Shown: positions 11,569 to 22,264 of the stretch, one piece after another
Position numbering within the stretch: position 1 is the first letter of the stretch
Layout of the letters: each line of letters starts with the position of its first letter
Assembly (NCBI GenBank): GCA_024180945.1
Contig: JAKSGN010000037.1
Coordinates: 1,741,501-1,805,500 of the forward strand
Reading direction: 5' to 3'
DNA from: Macrophomina tecta
Taxonomy: Eukaryota; Ascomycota; Dothideomycetes; Botryosphaeriales; Botryosphaeriaceae
DNA: 64,000 bases
The notes under the pieces: model-generated
Database searches by the model: none
Told to the model about the DNA's origin: nothing
Seen by the model: the letters and a program-made list of their open reading frames with translations, nothing else
Position numbers and translations under genes: made by a program

Positions 11569-12474
11569 ATGCCCGACATGGCCCCGTCGGCGCCCGCTGG
11601 CGCAGCCGACGGCATCGCCATGGTCTCGACAGTGCTCCACCCCGACGACACGCTGCGCACCTGGCTCGCCTACCACCGCCGTCAGCAGCGCGTCCGCCTG
11701 TTTCTGCTGTACATGGACGACCCGGACGAGCGGCCGGTCTTCGAGGCGCTCTGCCGCGGCAGCCCCGTGCTGCTGCTCGACGGCGCCGCCGACGCAGCGG
11801 CCATGACGCCCGAGAGCCGCCTCATTGTGCGGCAGGCCCGCAACGTGCAGCACGCCGTGGCCCTGCTGGTGGCCGCCGCCCGGCCGCCGCGCTGGCTGCT
11901 GCACCTGGACGTCGACGAGCTGCTGTACGCGCCGCCCGGCTGCGCGCGCTGGGACGCCAGCGCGGCCGGCTGCGTCGTCTTCACCAACCACGAGGCCGTG
12001 CCCGCGCGCGGCCCTCAGCCCAACCCGTTTGAAGGGCGTCGCTGCTTCCGCGTGAACGACGGGCGCCAGCGCTTCATGGCCTACGGCAACGGCAAGAGCG
12101 CGGTGCGCCTCGCGCCCGGCGTCACGCCCGACGGCCCGCACCGGTTCGCGGGCTTTGCGGGCGCGTGCGCGGCGCTCTCGCCGGACGGGCCTGTGGTGCT
12201 GCACTATGCCACCCCGACCTTCGACCGCTGGGTGGCCAAGTTCACGCTGTACGGCGCCTTCGCCGACTGCTGGTTTGGCAGCGCCGACACGCCCAACCGC
12301 CTGCGCTTCATGCTGCAGTCGCGCGACCATGTGCAAGCCGCCGCCGCTTCCGGCGACTGGTCCGCCGCCCGCGCCTTCTTCAACGCCATGATCCCCGACG
12401 CCGAGACTGAGCGCCGCGGCGTCGCTGCCGGCACCCTGCGTTACTACGACCCGCTGCACGGCCTTCCTCAATAG
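11569..12474 (+). CDS. Glycosyltransferase, GT2/GT92-like (Glyco_tranf_2_4 type)
   Basis: A 301-residue single-exon protein read from ATG 11569 (MPDMAPSAP); an upstream open stretch in the same frame is repeat-derived. The order of motifs fits small DUF23/GT92-like transferases: a nucleotide-sugar-binding start (MVSTVLHPDDTLRTW), a strand FLLYMDDPDE, then WLLHLDVDELLY with the metal-binding DxD (Asp114, Asp116), FTNHEAVP, a central NGKSAVRL, and a C-terminal HYATPTFDRWVAKF. There is no signal peptide or membrane segment, which is unusual for a secretory-pathway enzyme. Very high GC, with no RIP-type damage. Acceptor and donor sugars cannot be told from sequence. Confidence 0.7.
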   Translation: MPDMAPSAPAGAADGIAMVSTVLHPDDTLRTWLAYHRRQQRVRLFLLYMDDPDERPVFEALCRGSPVLLLDGAADAAAMTPESRLIVRQARNVQHAVALLVAAARPPRWLLHLDVDELLYAPPGCARWDASAAGCVVFTNHEAVPARGPQPNPFEGRRCFRVNDGRQRFMAYGNGKSAVRLAPGVTPDGPHRFAGFAGACAALSPDGPVVLHYATPTFDRWVAKFTLYGAFADCWFGSADTPNRLRFMLQSRDHVQAAAASGDWSAARAFFNAMIPDAETERRGVAAGTLRYYDPLHGLPQ

Positions 12475-12574
12475 CGCCTCTCTTTTGACAAATACCTACG
12501 AGCTCTCCCCGCGGCCTTTTTTCATTTCGCTCTCGACCTCCTCACCCCCGATTCTCAACACCGATATTGCAGCC

Positions 12575-12797
12575 ATGCAGTTCATCAAGCATCTCTCTAT
12601 CCTCGTCGTCAGCATTTGCGCTGCGGCGTCGGCAACCCCAGTCAAGTATGAAGATATTGAAGCCGCCAGCGTCGTCGTCAAAGGTCCGCTTTCCCACGTC
12701 CTCGTCTTCGGTCAACCGAGGGACTCTTCAAGCCATCGCTAACCTTCTAGCAGGGCAAGCCGTTCCGTCACCCTCACTCTTGATTGAAGCATGCTAA
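12575..12797 (+). CDS. Small secreted peptide (signal peptide, about 52 residues), two exons
   Basis: ATG 12575 opens MQFIKHLSILVVSICAAASA, a clear signal peptide with a likely cut after the last Ala (residue 20), followed by TPVKYEDIEAASVVVK. Intron 12684-12750 (or -12753) has a CGCTAAC branch site. Exon 2 encodes GQAVPSPSLLIEAC and a stop. Unspliced, the frame would end at about 55 residues. No Kex2-type KR sites or core repeats are visible. It lies 367 bp from the UstYa gene, so it may be a degenerate RiPP-type precursor, or simply a short secreted or effector-like protein. Confidence 0.5.
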
Positions 12798-13164
12798 GCA
12801 GAGTTGATACCCCCAGCCAGCCTTCCCCCCCCCCCCTTCGGGTAAGAACGTGCAGTACCCCTTCCTTGCGCGCTCTGTCTCACCTTTGATCAAGGTATGA
12901 GCAGGCCTAGCCATCCTTTTGTGGAACAGGCTATCAGTTAGGATCCAGCAACAGTGTGGCACATCGCGTGGATATCAGAGGGGGGAACCTTCGTTTCTGG
13001 CACAGCAGGACTGAGACAGCCACTCGCTTGTACCTCTTATCAATAAAACCCACTTTGAAAACGCGAGAAATGATCTACATGCTGCTTCGTGGCTTTACCG
13101 TTCCTCAATGCCTAATCCTGCCTCACCAGTTCCCAAGCCAAGCATCTGCCTGAGCAAGTCCTTG
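12798..13164. other. Intergenic, no gene supported
   Basis: 367 bp between the small secreted-peptide gene and the 3' end of the minus-strand UstYa gene. It contains a run of ten or more C near 12826. No coding signal or repeat core-peptide array is seen. Confidence 0.4.
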
Positions 13165-14338
13165 TCATACTGAAATATCTATCGTTCCACTGGAAATGTT
13201 GCGCCCCCTGCCCCAGTCCCAAATGCTGCCCCAGCGGCGACATGACCGCGGCACCGCCCCGGGGCCGGCGTAACGCAAACCTTTGTGAACACTGAAAACG
13301 ATGGGCTGCAGGTTGCCTTCGCAAATGATGCTTTGACGGAGAATTCCGAGACAATGTTCTCCTCGGTGGGTGAGCACGACACGGAAGGATAAAGGATGGG
13401 AGGTGGAAGGGGATCAAGTACCGATGTGGACGCGAACCTCCTCCTCGGCCTCGTCGCCGGCTCGCCAGCTGAGGTCAAAAAGACGGGCTCGTACGTACGC
13501 CCAAGACGTTTTAGCGTGCAAGAACTAGCCATGTGGATGGAGGAGCTCGCCTACGAGGCAATGTATGTCATGAAAGACTTGGGGCATTACAGCGTAGCGG
13601 CCGGGAGAGTCAGGATCGCGGGCGGTGGAGAAGGGCATACGTTCAGCCTCTGTCGCTGATATACTGAGTAGCTGAACTGCGCCCCGTTTTTTTTTTTTTG
13701 AATTTTTTTTTTCGTTAGCACATTGCTTTAGCATTTCCTCATCCGTTTATGGTCGCGGCGAAAGTAATTTTTATCTTGATGACTGTTTGAAACTTGGGGA
13801 TGGTACTCAATGATAACTTACCACTGGCCAAGTTGTACCACAGTTTGTCGATTTCCTCAGTTGTGTCCTCAAACCAGTGGCGTCCCCAATAAGCTATAAA
13901 GTCATGGGGACGGCCGCTGCCGACCTCTTGGTCGAAGTGAATGGAATCGTATTTTGTAATCTCTAAATAGTCGTCGTAGATGTCTGAGCTAGTTGTAAGC
14001 TGATCGCAGATATTCCCGCTCGATTGAGCCTGCAGCTACTCACCTTCCAACTCTCGGATAGGACGGTGCTCGGAACAATTTATCTCGCAGGTCGTTTGCG
14101 CTCGTGGCATGACGCTGAGCAGGAAGCTGATGGTATTTGTAGCAAGCGATGCTGCGAGAACGAAGGCGAGGATTCTGGTGCTGTGGAAACAGGCTCTCGG
14201 GCCACCCCCCGTGCTTTCTTCGATGCCTGTGGTTTGAAGCTTCCGTCTGGCATCTCTGGTATCTGTAGCTCTGTGTATTGGTCGAGAGAGAGAGGACCAC
14301 GGTGACGGAAGGGCTGAGAGGGTGGACGGATGGTGCAT
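13165..14338 (-). pseudogene. UstYa-like (DUF3328) oxidase gene 1, with an in-frame TAG
   Basis: Four exons, 14044-14338, 13822-13983, 13422-13676 and 13165-13361, join in phase into 302 codon positions. Residues 50-75 form a membrane anchor (AFVLAASLATNTISFLL). Both family hallmarks are present: HxxHC at VFHDIHC (188-192) and HIGEHC (236-241), the second followed by LGILRQSIIC. UstYa proteins are membrane-anchored oxidases or cyclases of fungal RiPP and other secondary-metabolite pathways, such as ustiloxin. A TAG at 13525-13527 (residue 203) sits between the motifs, and the frame is otherwise open. CAG to TAG explains it. Intron 13677-13821 is long (145 nt) with A/T runs. Transcribed divergently from the UstYa gene at 14822. 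Confidence 0.7.
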
Positions 14339-14821
14339 TAAGCTACCTGAGAGAAAGCACTAAATACACCCCGGTGACGATTGCACCTTCAAGCAACGGC
14401 GACCCATACCAACAGCGGGTGCTGAGAGGCCTAGTGGTGGCCTCTAAGACCGTCAGTCTTGTCTCAATCGTGACGAATGCAAGCAAGCCGCCACTCGAGC
14501 CAAGCTAGCAGGAGACACAACCCCCCATCGCTTGAATGCGGATACCCTAGCGTTGATTCAAAATGCATGAGCTGGTTGCAATTAAGCACCACTATGCATG
14601 CATGCCCATATTGGGCTGTACATCCTCGTGGAATCTGCGGTGATTACACTACATTCTCTATGACTATAGTGCATCCGAGCTTAAATAACCATACTAGCCT
14701 TCAGCTGCGGTGGGTCGTAGGGGAGCCTATGCTCTAAGCCTCGCTTCCTTCCCTAATTCATATCTTCATTGATACCCTACTGCTTCCTTGTCAGGCCACT
14801 TATGAGAGAGTTGTGCCCATT
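14339..14821. promoter_or_regulatory. Shared intergenic region of the divergent UstYa gene pair
   Basis: 483 bp between two divergent start codons. A common promoter for co-regulated cluster genes is the natural inference. A pyrimidine-rich, TATA-poor stretch precedes the plus-strand ATG. I could not single out a specific regulator site. Confidence 0.45.
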
Positions 14822-15730
14822 ATGGACACAAATCACCTTTACCATCCGCTCCGCCCTTTCTCCGACGACAGCCTGCTGGGTTCCGAGAGAAAATCAACAA
14901 TCGTAACCAAAAAGTCTAAGATAATCTTGGCATACTTCATTAGCCTGCTCATCTTGCTGGCTGGTACTAATGGTGTGTGGGCGTGGTTGTACTTCCTCCA
15001 CGTCCCAAGGCCTCGGGAATTCGAAGCAGAACCGCAGATGGAGCCTTGTTCGTTCAAAAGGAGCTGGGGCGATGGTACTCACAACACCACTGACGTGGTC
15101 GTAAGTCCACTGGGAGCATTCGGAGCTGATACCGTTTCACTGGGTCACGGACTTCAGCAGTGATAACAAAACCGTCTCCGACAAGCTGTGGAGCGGACTT
15201 TTTCCTCGTCAGTTTTCACTAAAGGTGGCGCAAGAAATAAAGAAAAAAAAATAAAAAAGACGACGAAGGAAAAAGCATGAAGCGCATTACTGACTGTATT
15301 GTCATACAGGAAGCGCCGGTCTCGTGTCAGTTCCGCAAACCTGGGCCAATCAAAGACACCTGCCCAGCTCCAACACAGACCCGAAGAATGGCTCTAATGC
15401 CGTGTACTTCATCGCTGCGTTTCATCAGCTACACTGCTTGGTAATTCTCACCACCTAACACAATGCTTGTAATTCTGTGTAGATCTCCGCTTCTAGTTGC
15501 TCCTCGTTCCTTTCTGCTGGCATCTTGACCAAAAGTCTGTCGTACGCGCATCTCTGTATCATCATCGCGCCGGCCACCAACAGACCGTTCCGTGGGCACA
15601 CATGACGCACTGTCTAGATAGCTTGAGGCAGACGTTAATGTGCGGCGCAGATGCGACGCTCATGTATACCGAGGATGGAAAGGTGTTCGGCGACGGACAA
15701 GTGCATCTGTTACGCCGACGCTCTTTCTAG
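14822..15730 (+). pseudogene. UstYa-like (DUF3328) oxidase gene 2, 5' part, split by an LTR retrotransposon
   Basis: Exons 14822-15074, 15106-15207, 15310-15440 and 15536 onwards encode MDTNHLYHPLRPFSDD, a membrane anchor near residues 36-60 (ILAYFISLLILLAG), a WEHSELIPFHW region, LWSGLFPRSAGLVSVP, and the two family motifs FHQLHC (157-161) and HMTHC (184-188) followed by LDSLRQTLMC. The first intron would be only 31 nt, too short for comfort, so a small indel may be present instead. At 15708 (codon 220) the reading enters the LTR and stops at 15728-15730. The true C-terminus resumes at 28976. Membrane-bound oxidative tailoring of a peptide or other metabolite is the likely former role. Confidence 0.75.
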
Positions 15731-16069
15731 GGGAGGTCCGGCGTATCGTCGGGCAACTTAGGCTTTCTAGGGGCCGTCGCAGTAGGCAGGGGAGGTTCGC
15801 ATAGTAGTAGGGTAAGAATCAATTAATAAGTTAACTACGAAGGTCCTATCTACTAGTAATAAATATAGGTTATATATATTAATCTAGTTAGCCATTCGTT
15901 GGCTAGAGGTATAGTATTATTTAGCTAGTAGGCTAGCTATTAGCCGGGAATATATACTAGAAATTATATAGTTTAGCTAATAGAACTTAGAATAGCGCTA
16001 GATAATCTAGTAGTACTCTTTCTATATTATTTTTATTATTTCTACTATATTTTTTTCTAGATTATAATA
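15708..16069. repeat. Left LTR of the composite insertion
   Basis: Starts TGTTACGCCGACGC directly after the GCATC target copy and ends at ATTATAATA. Its first 150 bp are GC-normal and nearly identical to the right LTR. The rest is heavily C-to-T changed, for instance TCGTCCCTACTG on the right corresponds to TTATTTCTACTA here. It adds seven chimeric codons and a stop to the UstYa gene. Confidence 0.85.
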
Positions 16070-17342
16070 CTATTTTTCCTCTAGGCTACTTTTAGCCTAA
16101 AAGCTCTATATTTAAAATAGGTGTTTACTACTATTCTTATATTATTATTAGCTAATTATAGTTTCTACTTATATCTAGTATTATTATATATTAGTTTAGC
16201 ATATTATTATTTTTATCTAAGAGATATCTGTAGCTTTTTTCTATAATTACTATATTTATTTTTAGATAGTTTATTATAAGACTTTTTTTTATTTCATATA
16301 TTCTAGTTATACTAGTGGGGGGTTATTTTTATATAAAGTAATAGCTAATTCTTTAGAATTTAAGTATTTATTTCTATAGTTTTTAAGTTAAGACTTAGCT
16401 AATTTAGTCTAGTTCGTTATCTTAATTAAGCTTAGGAAGGTCTAGAATATTAGCTTTAAAAGATAAAGACTAAGATTATTTAAAATAAAGCTAAGGCTAA
16501 TATAGCTATTATTACTATAAATATAGCTACTTAGGCGGCTATAGCTATAGTATAAAATATAACTTAAGTAGCTTAGTACTTACTAATATATTAATAAAAA
16601 AAATATTATTTATACTTACTTCTTTAGTCTATTAATTAATAAAATATAGATTTATTTTCTCGTAAAATATATTATCTTAAAGAGAAGAAGTAGGCTAAGT
16701 AAAAGCTTATAGTTTAAAAAAATTATTCTTCTTATAATATATCTAAGTTAGGTTTACTTATTAGATTTAAGAAACTTAGATTCTTTTTAAAGACTTCTAT
16801 AAATTAATTTTAAATATCTTTAACTTCTTCTCCTGGGTTTATATTATAGAAAAATACTCTAGGTTTAAATAGTTAAGGTTTTATTAGTAGTATTTCTAAA
16901 TAAGTTCTTTATAGTTAAGGTAAAAGACTAGTTTCTATAAGAATTTTTAAGAATCTTTAGTAGGTTTTTTTTCTTCTTATTTAATTAGATACTTAAATTA
17001 ACTATTAATCTAGTTTTTATTAAAGATTTTTTTTACTAGCTATTCTCTATTAGTATTCTTAGAATATATTTTAATTTCTAGATTAGATTTAGTATTACTA
17101 TATATAGATTTAAGTAAAGAAATATAAAAAATTAGATATATATCTATCTATTCTAGTAATTTAAGTTTAAAAGAAATAGATAAAAGTTTTTTTTTAATTT
17201 AGTAGAGTTTAATCTTCTTATAGTCTAATTTATTATTTAATTATATTATTTTAATATTTTTTCTAAGAAGCTAGACTTTATTTCTCTTTTTTAGAAATAG
17301 TAATACCTAGTACTATTTATTATAGTATATAGCTATTTAGTA

Positions 17343-19199
17343 TAACGTGTTTCACCACCGAGCCGTCCAAACCACCGAGCCGTCCACTTCCTCACCAAAA
17401 ACGCATCGGATGAAAACTCAACACGATGCATCACCACAACGCTATGAAATCATCCCAGAAAACTCAGTATATTAACCTTGCTATCCAATCTATTGATACC
17501 CACGCGTCGCACAGCGAAAGAGCTACCTGTCGCGAGTACCTTGCTCCCCGATCAACCGTACGCGACCGACGCGCAGGTGCCATACCACGCGCAGAAGCTG
17601 TGCCTAACGGCAAGAAGCTTACCAAACATGAAGAAGGCGCGATTGTCGAGCGTATACTGGACCTGGATTCGAGAGGGTTTCCGCCCTCCAAGGATATACT
17701 ACGTGATATGGCCAACAAATTGCTGGCAGAGCGCGACGGGGGTACCGTGGGCAAGAACTGGCCAGACAGGTTCATCAGCCGCAGAGATGAGCTCAAAACG
17801 TGCTGGACTCGCGCGTACGATCGCCAGCGAGCCTTGAACGAGGACCCAGTGGTTATCGAGCGGTGGTTCGACCTCGTTCGCTCTGTGAAGGAGAAGTACG
17901 GCATCCTAGACGAGGATACGTACAACTTTGATGAAACTGGCTTTATGATGGGCGTAATAGGCTCTCTGCTAGTTATTACAGGCTCTGAAAGGCGCGGAAA
18001 ACGAAAATTTATCCAGCCAGGCAATCGCGAGTGGACTTCAGTTATTAACGCGATCAGCGCGCTCGGTTGGACGATCCCACCCTTTACGATCTTCGCCGGC
18101 AAGAACCACATTAACACTTGGTACGAAGACACCTCTGGCATGGAGGACTGGGTTGTTGCTGTCAGCGCCAACGGCTGGACGACAAATGAGCTTGGAGTGA
18201 AGTGGTTAGAGCACTTTAACGCGCATACAAAGTCGCGTACTGTGGGGGTGTACCGGCTGCTCATAATCGACGGCCACGAGAGCCACAACTCAATTGAGTT
18301 CCAGGATCTGTGCAAGGAGGAGAAGATTATTACCGTCTGTATGCCGTCGCATTCGTCGCACCTCCTGCAGCCGCTTGATGTGGGCATTTTCTCGCCGTTA
18401 AAGCGGGCGTACCGCTCTCAGATCTCAGGCTTGGCGCGCTTGATGGCCACAAAAATCGACAAACCAGCCTTCATACAGGCGTACAAGGCGGCTTATTACA
18501 AGGTGTTCACAAAGGAGAATATCTGTGCAAGCTTCCGAGGAGCTGGCTTGGTGCCGCTCGACCCGCAGGTTGTGTTATCGAAGGTTGATGTCAGGCTTCG
18601 TACGCCTACACCGCCTGCACCAGAGGCTGTCCCATGGGAATCCAAAACGCCCAGCAATATGCGCGAATTAGAGGCCCAATCAAGGCTACTTTATCAGCAG
18701 ATAAGGCAGTATTGCAGCTCCTCACCTACAGAGGCGCGTGGATCGCTTCAATCGCTCGTAAAAGGCGCGTCATTCATGGTGCACTCTGCTGTGTTAGTAC
18801 GCGACGAACTCTCTGCCCTTCAAAGGGCCACAGAGGCCGCAAACAAGAAGAAACAGCGTAAAAGAAAGTACGTACAGAATCGGGGCACGCTAACAATGGT
18901 AGACGGCGGTCAGCTATCTAATCCTCAGGGCGCTGGGGGGGCAGAGGGCAGCGAACAGCCCTCTAAGAAGGCTCGCGCAGAGGGCGCGCAGGGGGCTCAA
19001 CGGCGCTGTGGGAACTGCGGCAAGACCGGGCACAACAGACGCACTTGTACAGAGGAGGTAACAGGTACTGAGTAATCTAGGATCGCTACTAGTTTATTGA
19101 AATTTTTGTGTTGTGTTGAATAACTTGAGTTCAAAGTGTGATGTTGGTGAGGAAGTGGACGGCTCGGTGGTTTGGACGGCTCGGTGGTGAAATACGTTA
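17343..19199 (+). mobile_element. Intact Fot1/pogo DNA transposon, 1.86 kb
   Basis: 56-bp terminal inverted repeats (17343-17398 and 19144-19199) differ at one base (G/A at the seventh position). Each contains two tandem copies of an ACCACCGAGCCGTCCA unit. TA target duplications flank it. Unlike its surroundings it is GC-normal, has a full-length transposase frame and shows no RIP-type decay. It therefore arrived after the host retrotransposon was mutated, and may still be mobile. Confidence 0.92.
17426..19075 (+). CDS. Pogo/Fot1 family transposase with C-terminal CCHC zinc knuckle
   Basis: 549 residues in one exon. Residues 14-130 form the DNA-binding part: a helix-turn-helix with KLTKHEEGAIVERILDLDSRGFPP (split here around 64-87) and a CENP-B-type HTH (NKLLAERDGGTVGKNW). 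The DDE catalytic core has Asp169 in YNFDETGF, Asp282 in LLIIDGHESH and Asp317 in LLQPLDVGIF, so the second and third acids are 34 residues apart, as in Fot1/pogo transposases. The tail is basic with a CCHC knuckle (CGNCGKTGHNRRTC) at about 525-540. The enzyme excises the element and reinserts it at TA. ATG 17426 lies just inside the left terminal repeat; Met7 is an alternative start. Confidence 0.92.
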   Translation: MHHHNAMKSSQKTQYINLAIQSIDTHASHSERATCREYLAPRSTVRDRRAGAIPRAEAVPNGKKLTKHEEGAIVERILDLDSRGFPPSKDILRDMANKLLAERDGGTVGKNWPDRFISRRDELKTCWTRAYDRQRALNEDPVVIERWFDLVRSVKEKYGILDEDTYNFDETGFMMGVIGSLLVITGSERRGKRKFIQPGNREWTSVINAISALGWTIPPFTIFAGKNHINTWYEDTSGMEDWVVAVSANGWTTNELGVKWLEHFNAHTKSRTVGVYRLLIIDGHESHNSIEFQDLCKEEKIITVCMPSHSSHLLQPLDVGIFSPLKRAYRSQISGLARLMATKIDKPAFIQAYKAAYYKVFTKENICASFRGAGLVPLDPQVVLSKVDVRLRTPTPPAPEAVPWESKTPSNMRELEAQSRLLYQQIRQYCSSSPTEARGSLQSLVKGASFMVHSAVLVRDELSALQRATEAANKKKQRKRKYVQNRGTLTMVDGGQLSNPQGAGGAEGSEQPSKKARAEGAQGAQRRCGNCGKTGHNRRTCTEEVTGTE

Positions 19200-20411
19200 T
19201 ATAGTATAATAAATTTTTAGAATTTATTCTTACCCCTAGATATTAGTATAGATAAAAAGAAACTAGATATAATTAAAGACTAGTCTATACTAAAAATTAT
19301 TAAAGAAATATAATTTTTCTTTAAATTTACTAACTTTTACTAAAAGTTTATTTTAAACTATATAAAGATATCTATACCTCTTATAAATCTAATAAAGAAG
19401 AAATATAGATTTATATAAAAAAAATAATAAATAATCTTTAACTTACTAAAGTATATATTTATAAAAGTTCTAGTCTTAAATATTTATAATTCTAATCTAT
19501 CTATTATAATTAAAACTAATATTTTTAACTATACTATAGAAGTAGTTCTTAGCTAGCTAAATAAGTAGAGTAGACTATATTCTATTACCTTTTATTTAAG
19601 AAAAATAATAGGCCTTAAAAAAACTATAATATTTATAATAAAAAGTTTCTAGCTATTATTATAGTCTTTAAAAAATAGAGATACTATTTTAAAAAGACTA
19701 AATATTAAATTATAGTATATTATAACTATAAAAATCTATCGTACTTTACTACTACTAAGAAACTAAACTAATAATAAATTAGATAAATAAAAAAACTAAT
19801 ATTATATAATATAAAGATTATCTATAGAAAGAAATCTAAGAATACTTATATAAATATACTAAGTAGATAAGCTAATTATATTTAAAAAAAGCTAGGTCTA
19901 TAATCTATAATACTTAATATGTAGAAAGATAAGTCTTTTATACCTATTAGCTATAGTTACTAAATTACTACTATTTATAGTATTAAATAAATATAGCTTA
20001 AGAAAGAATTAGATAACTTACTTACTCTAATTAAGCTACTTATTCTAGCGATATATCTTAAAAATAATAAATAGAAGCGTAAGATTTAAGAAATATATAT
20101 AAATAATATAATAGCTTAAAAAATTAAAAAACTTAAAAATAATTTCTAAATAACTAAAAATATAGATAGTATAATTTTATTTTTAGAATTAGTCTATATT
20201 TTAGTTAAACTATAAAAAAAGCTTATAAAAAATATATATAAAGCTTTAGTATATAGTTATTAAGAAATAGATAAGATAATAAAGTAAATTATAAAAAGCT
20301 ATTATTTTCTAGGGCTTAAAAGAATCATTTAATAAATAATTTTATAATATAATTTTTAGATTAAAAGTAAGGCTATAAGATATATATTTTATAAATTACT
20401 TTAACTACTAT

Positions 20412-22264
20412 TAACGTATCCTATAAGCGAGCGAACTACCTAAGCGAGCGGACTACTCTATTAAAGCTTAATCGCTTTAAGTATGAATAACTCTACAACA
20501 CCTTAGATAATTAACTATCTATAATAGAGAGTCTATTCTATAGTAGTTTACGCATCTTTTTAATATATACGAGAGTTGTAACTAGGCTTATCGTATTACC
20601 TATATCGCCGTCGCTTCGTCGTAGGCCTATCCGATTGCGTACTACCTTCGCACGTTTTCGTCGAGATCTGCTAGTTAATAGTATTTTTATCGACTAAATC
20701 CTACCTAGCTTAAATTGTTAGCGTCCCGCGCTTCTAAATACGCTTCTTTTAGCATTTTTTGCGTCCCGTTATGGCCTTATTTGCCTTTTAAAGGTGTGCG
20801 ACCTTGGCCTGTAAAAGCGCGTTCTCGTGCGCCATCATTAAAGCCCCCTTTATAAGGGTAGTAAACGCGTTATTAATCGGCGTTGGTGAGCTACCCTAAT
20901 GCCTTATAATCTTGCCCCGAATAAGCTTAGTTTAAGACGCTAATTCGGCTAGGTTGTGTAGTATTTAGGAGTCCTAACTTACGACCTCTAGGAGGGTAGG
21001 TGTTAGTATTCGAATTTTAATATTAAGCTTCGAAAGCACCGCTTCTAGATTAAATAGAACTAATCTAGCGCCTTGGAATATAGATATAATATACTTCTTC
21101 GTAAAAGCGGCTTTAAATACCACTTTAAATGCTGGTAAAAACTCGAGTTTTGTAATATAGTTAATATGCGACCGTATTAAGTCTTTAATCTACTTTCCGT
21201 ACGCCTTTTTAAGTAGCGCAAAACAGTCGACATTAAGTAGCTAGAGGAGGTAGGACGAATACGTAGGTATATAGAGCGCGATAATCTTATATTTCTAGTA
21301 AAACGCATCGAATTCGGCCGAATTGTGGCTCTTATAACTGTTAAGAATAAGAAGGCGGTATACTCTAGTTACGCGGTTCTTTATATGCTTTTCGAAGTGC
21401 TATAGCTACTATAGACTAAGCTTATTTATCATCTAACTATTATCGCTTAATGCGACGGCCTAATCGCGTGGCATATCATCGCTATACTAAGCGGAGAGGT
21501 GATACTAGCCTTTAAAGATCACGAACGGCGGAATAGACTAGCCCTACACGTTAACTTCTTAGATTACCGTAACCCACTCGCGATTGCCTAGCTGAACCGA
21601 TTTTAGTCGACCGCGTTGTTTAGAGGCGGTAATAACTATTCTAGCTATAATTATATCTATAAGGAAATCGATTTCGTCGAAGTTATAGATATTAGAATCG
21701 ACGATCTCGTATTTCGCGATTATATTCTATACGAGCTTAAACTACTTCATAATAATCTTAGAATTCTTATATTTCGCTCGCTGGTAGTCGTACTTGCGAT
21801 TTAGACGCGTTTTTAGCTTAGAAGTCCGGTTTACGAAGTTAGTAGGCTAGTTCTTACTAACCTTACCGCCGGCACGGTCGGCGAGTAGTTTATTAGCTAT
21901 ATCTTTAACTATACGTAGTCGGGGAGGAAATCCTCGCGAATCTAGGTCTAGGATACGTTGAATAACTACGGATTCCTCGAGATTAGTAAGCTTTCGCGAA
22001 TTAGGCGTATAATCGTGTTGTAAAAGGATTTCGTCACGTCGTCGTTTAAGCGTAGTTTGGGCGACGTTATACATCGCTATAGCGCTCCGCTTAGTCTAAA
22101 TTTAGCCTTGATCGATAGCTTAGGATGCTAGGAATAGGTGAGCTTTATAAGAACTAGATTAAGGACGCGTTGGTTAAGGCATAGATGATTAAAGTAAGGT
22201 AATGCGTTTTATTAATAGGGTGGTCCGCTCGCTTAGGTGGTCCGCTCGCTTGTGGGATACGTTA
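20412..22264 (-). mobile_element. Fot1/pogo DNA transposon, RIP-decayed, full length
   Basis: Terminal repeats TAACGTATCC... and ...GGATACGTTA carry two tandem copies of an AAGCGAGCGGACCACC-type unit and are flanked by TA. The minus strand keeps the transposase N-terminus at 21847-22074 (NLEESVVIQRILDLDSRGFPP, then NKLLADRAGGKVSKN). Downstream the frame is broken. It interrupts the integrase of the plus-strand gypsy element, so it inserted into that element before or during RIP. Its repeats differ from those of the intact copy at 17.3 kb, so it belongs to another subfamily. Confidence 0.85.

Noticed and set aside
10875..11660. 261-codon minus-strand frame rich in His-Thr
   Set aside because: It reads across the GT-rich minisatellite and the first ABC-F intron in a wrong frame; the real exons use another frame with good splice sites.
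11479..12471. 330-codon minus-strand frame opposite the glycosyltransferase gene
   Set aside because: A GC-driven mirror frame with no domain; the plus strand has a clear DxD enzyme.
17464..18387. 307-codon minus-strand frame in the intact pogo element
   Set aside because: Antisense of the transposase gene.
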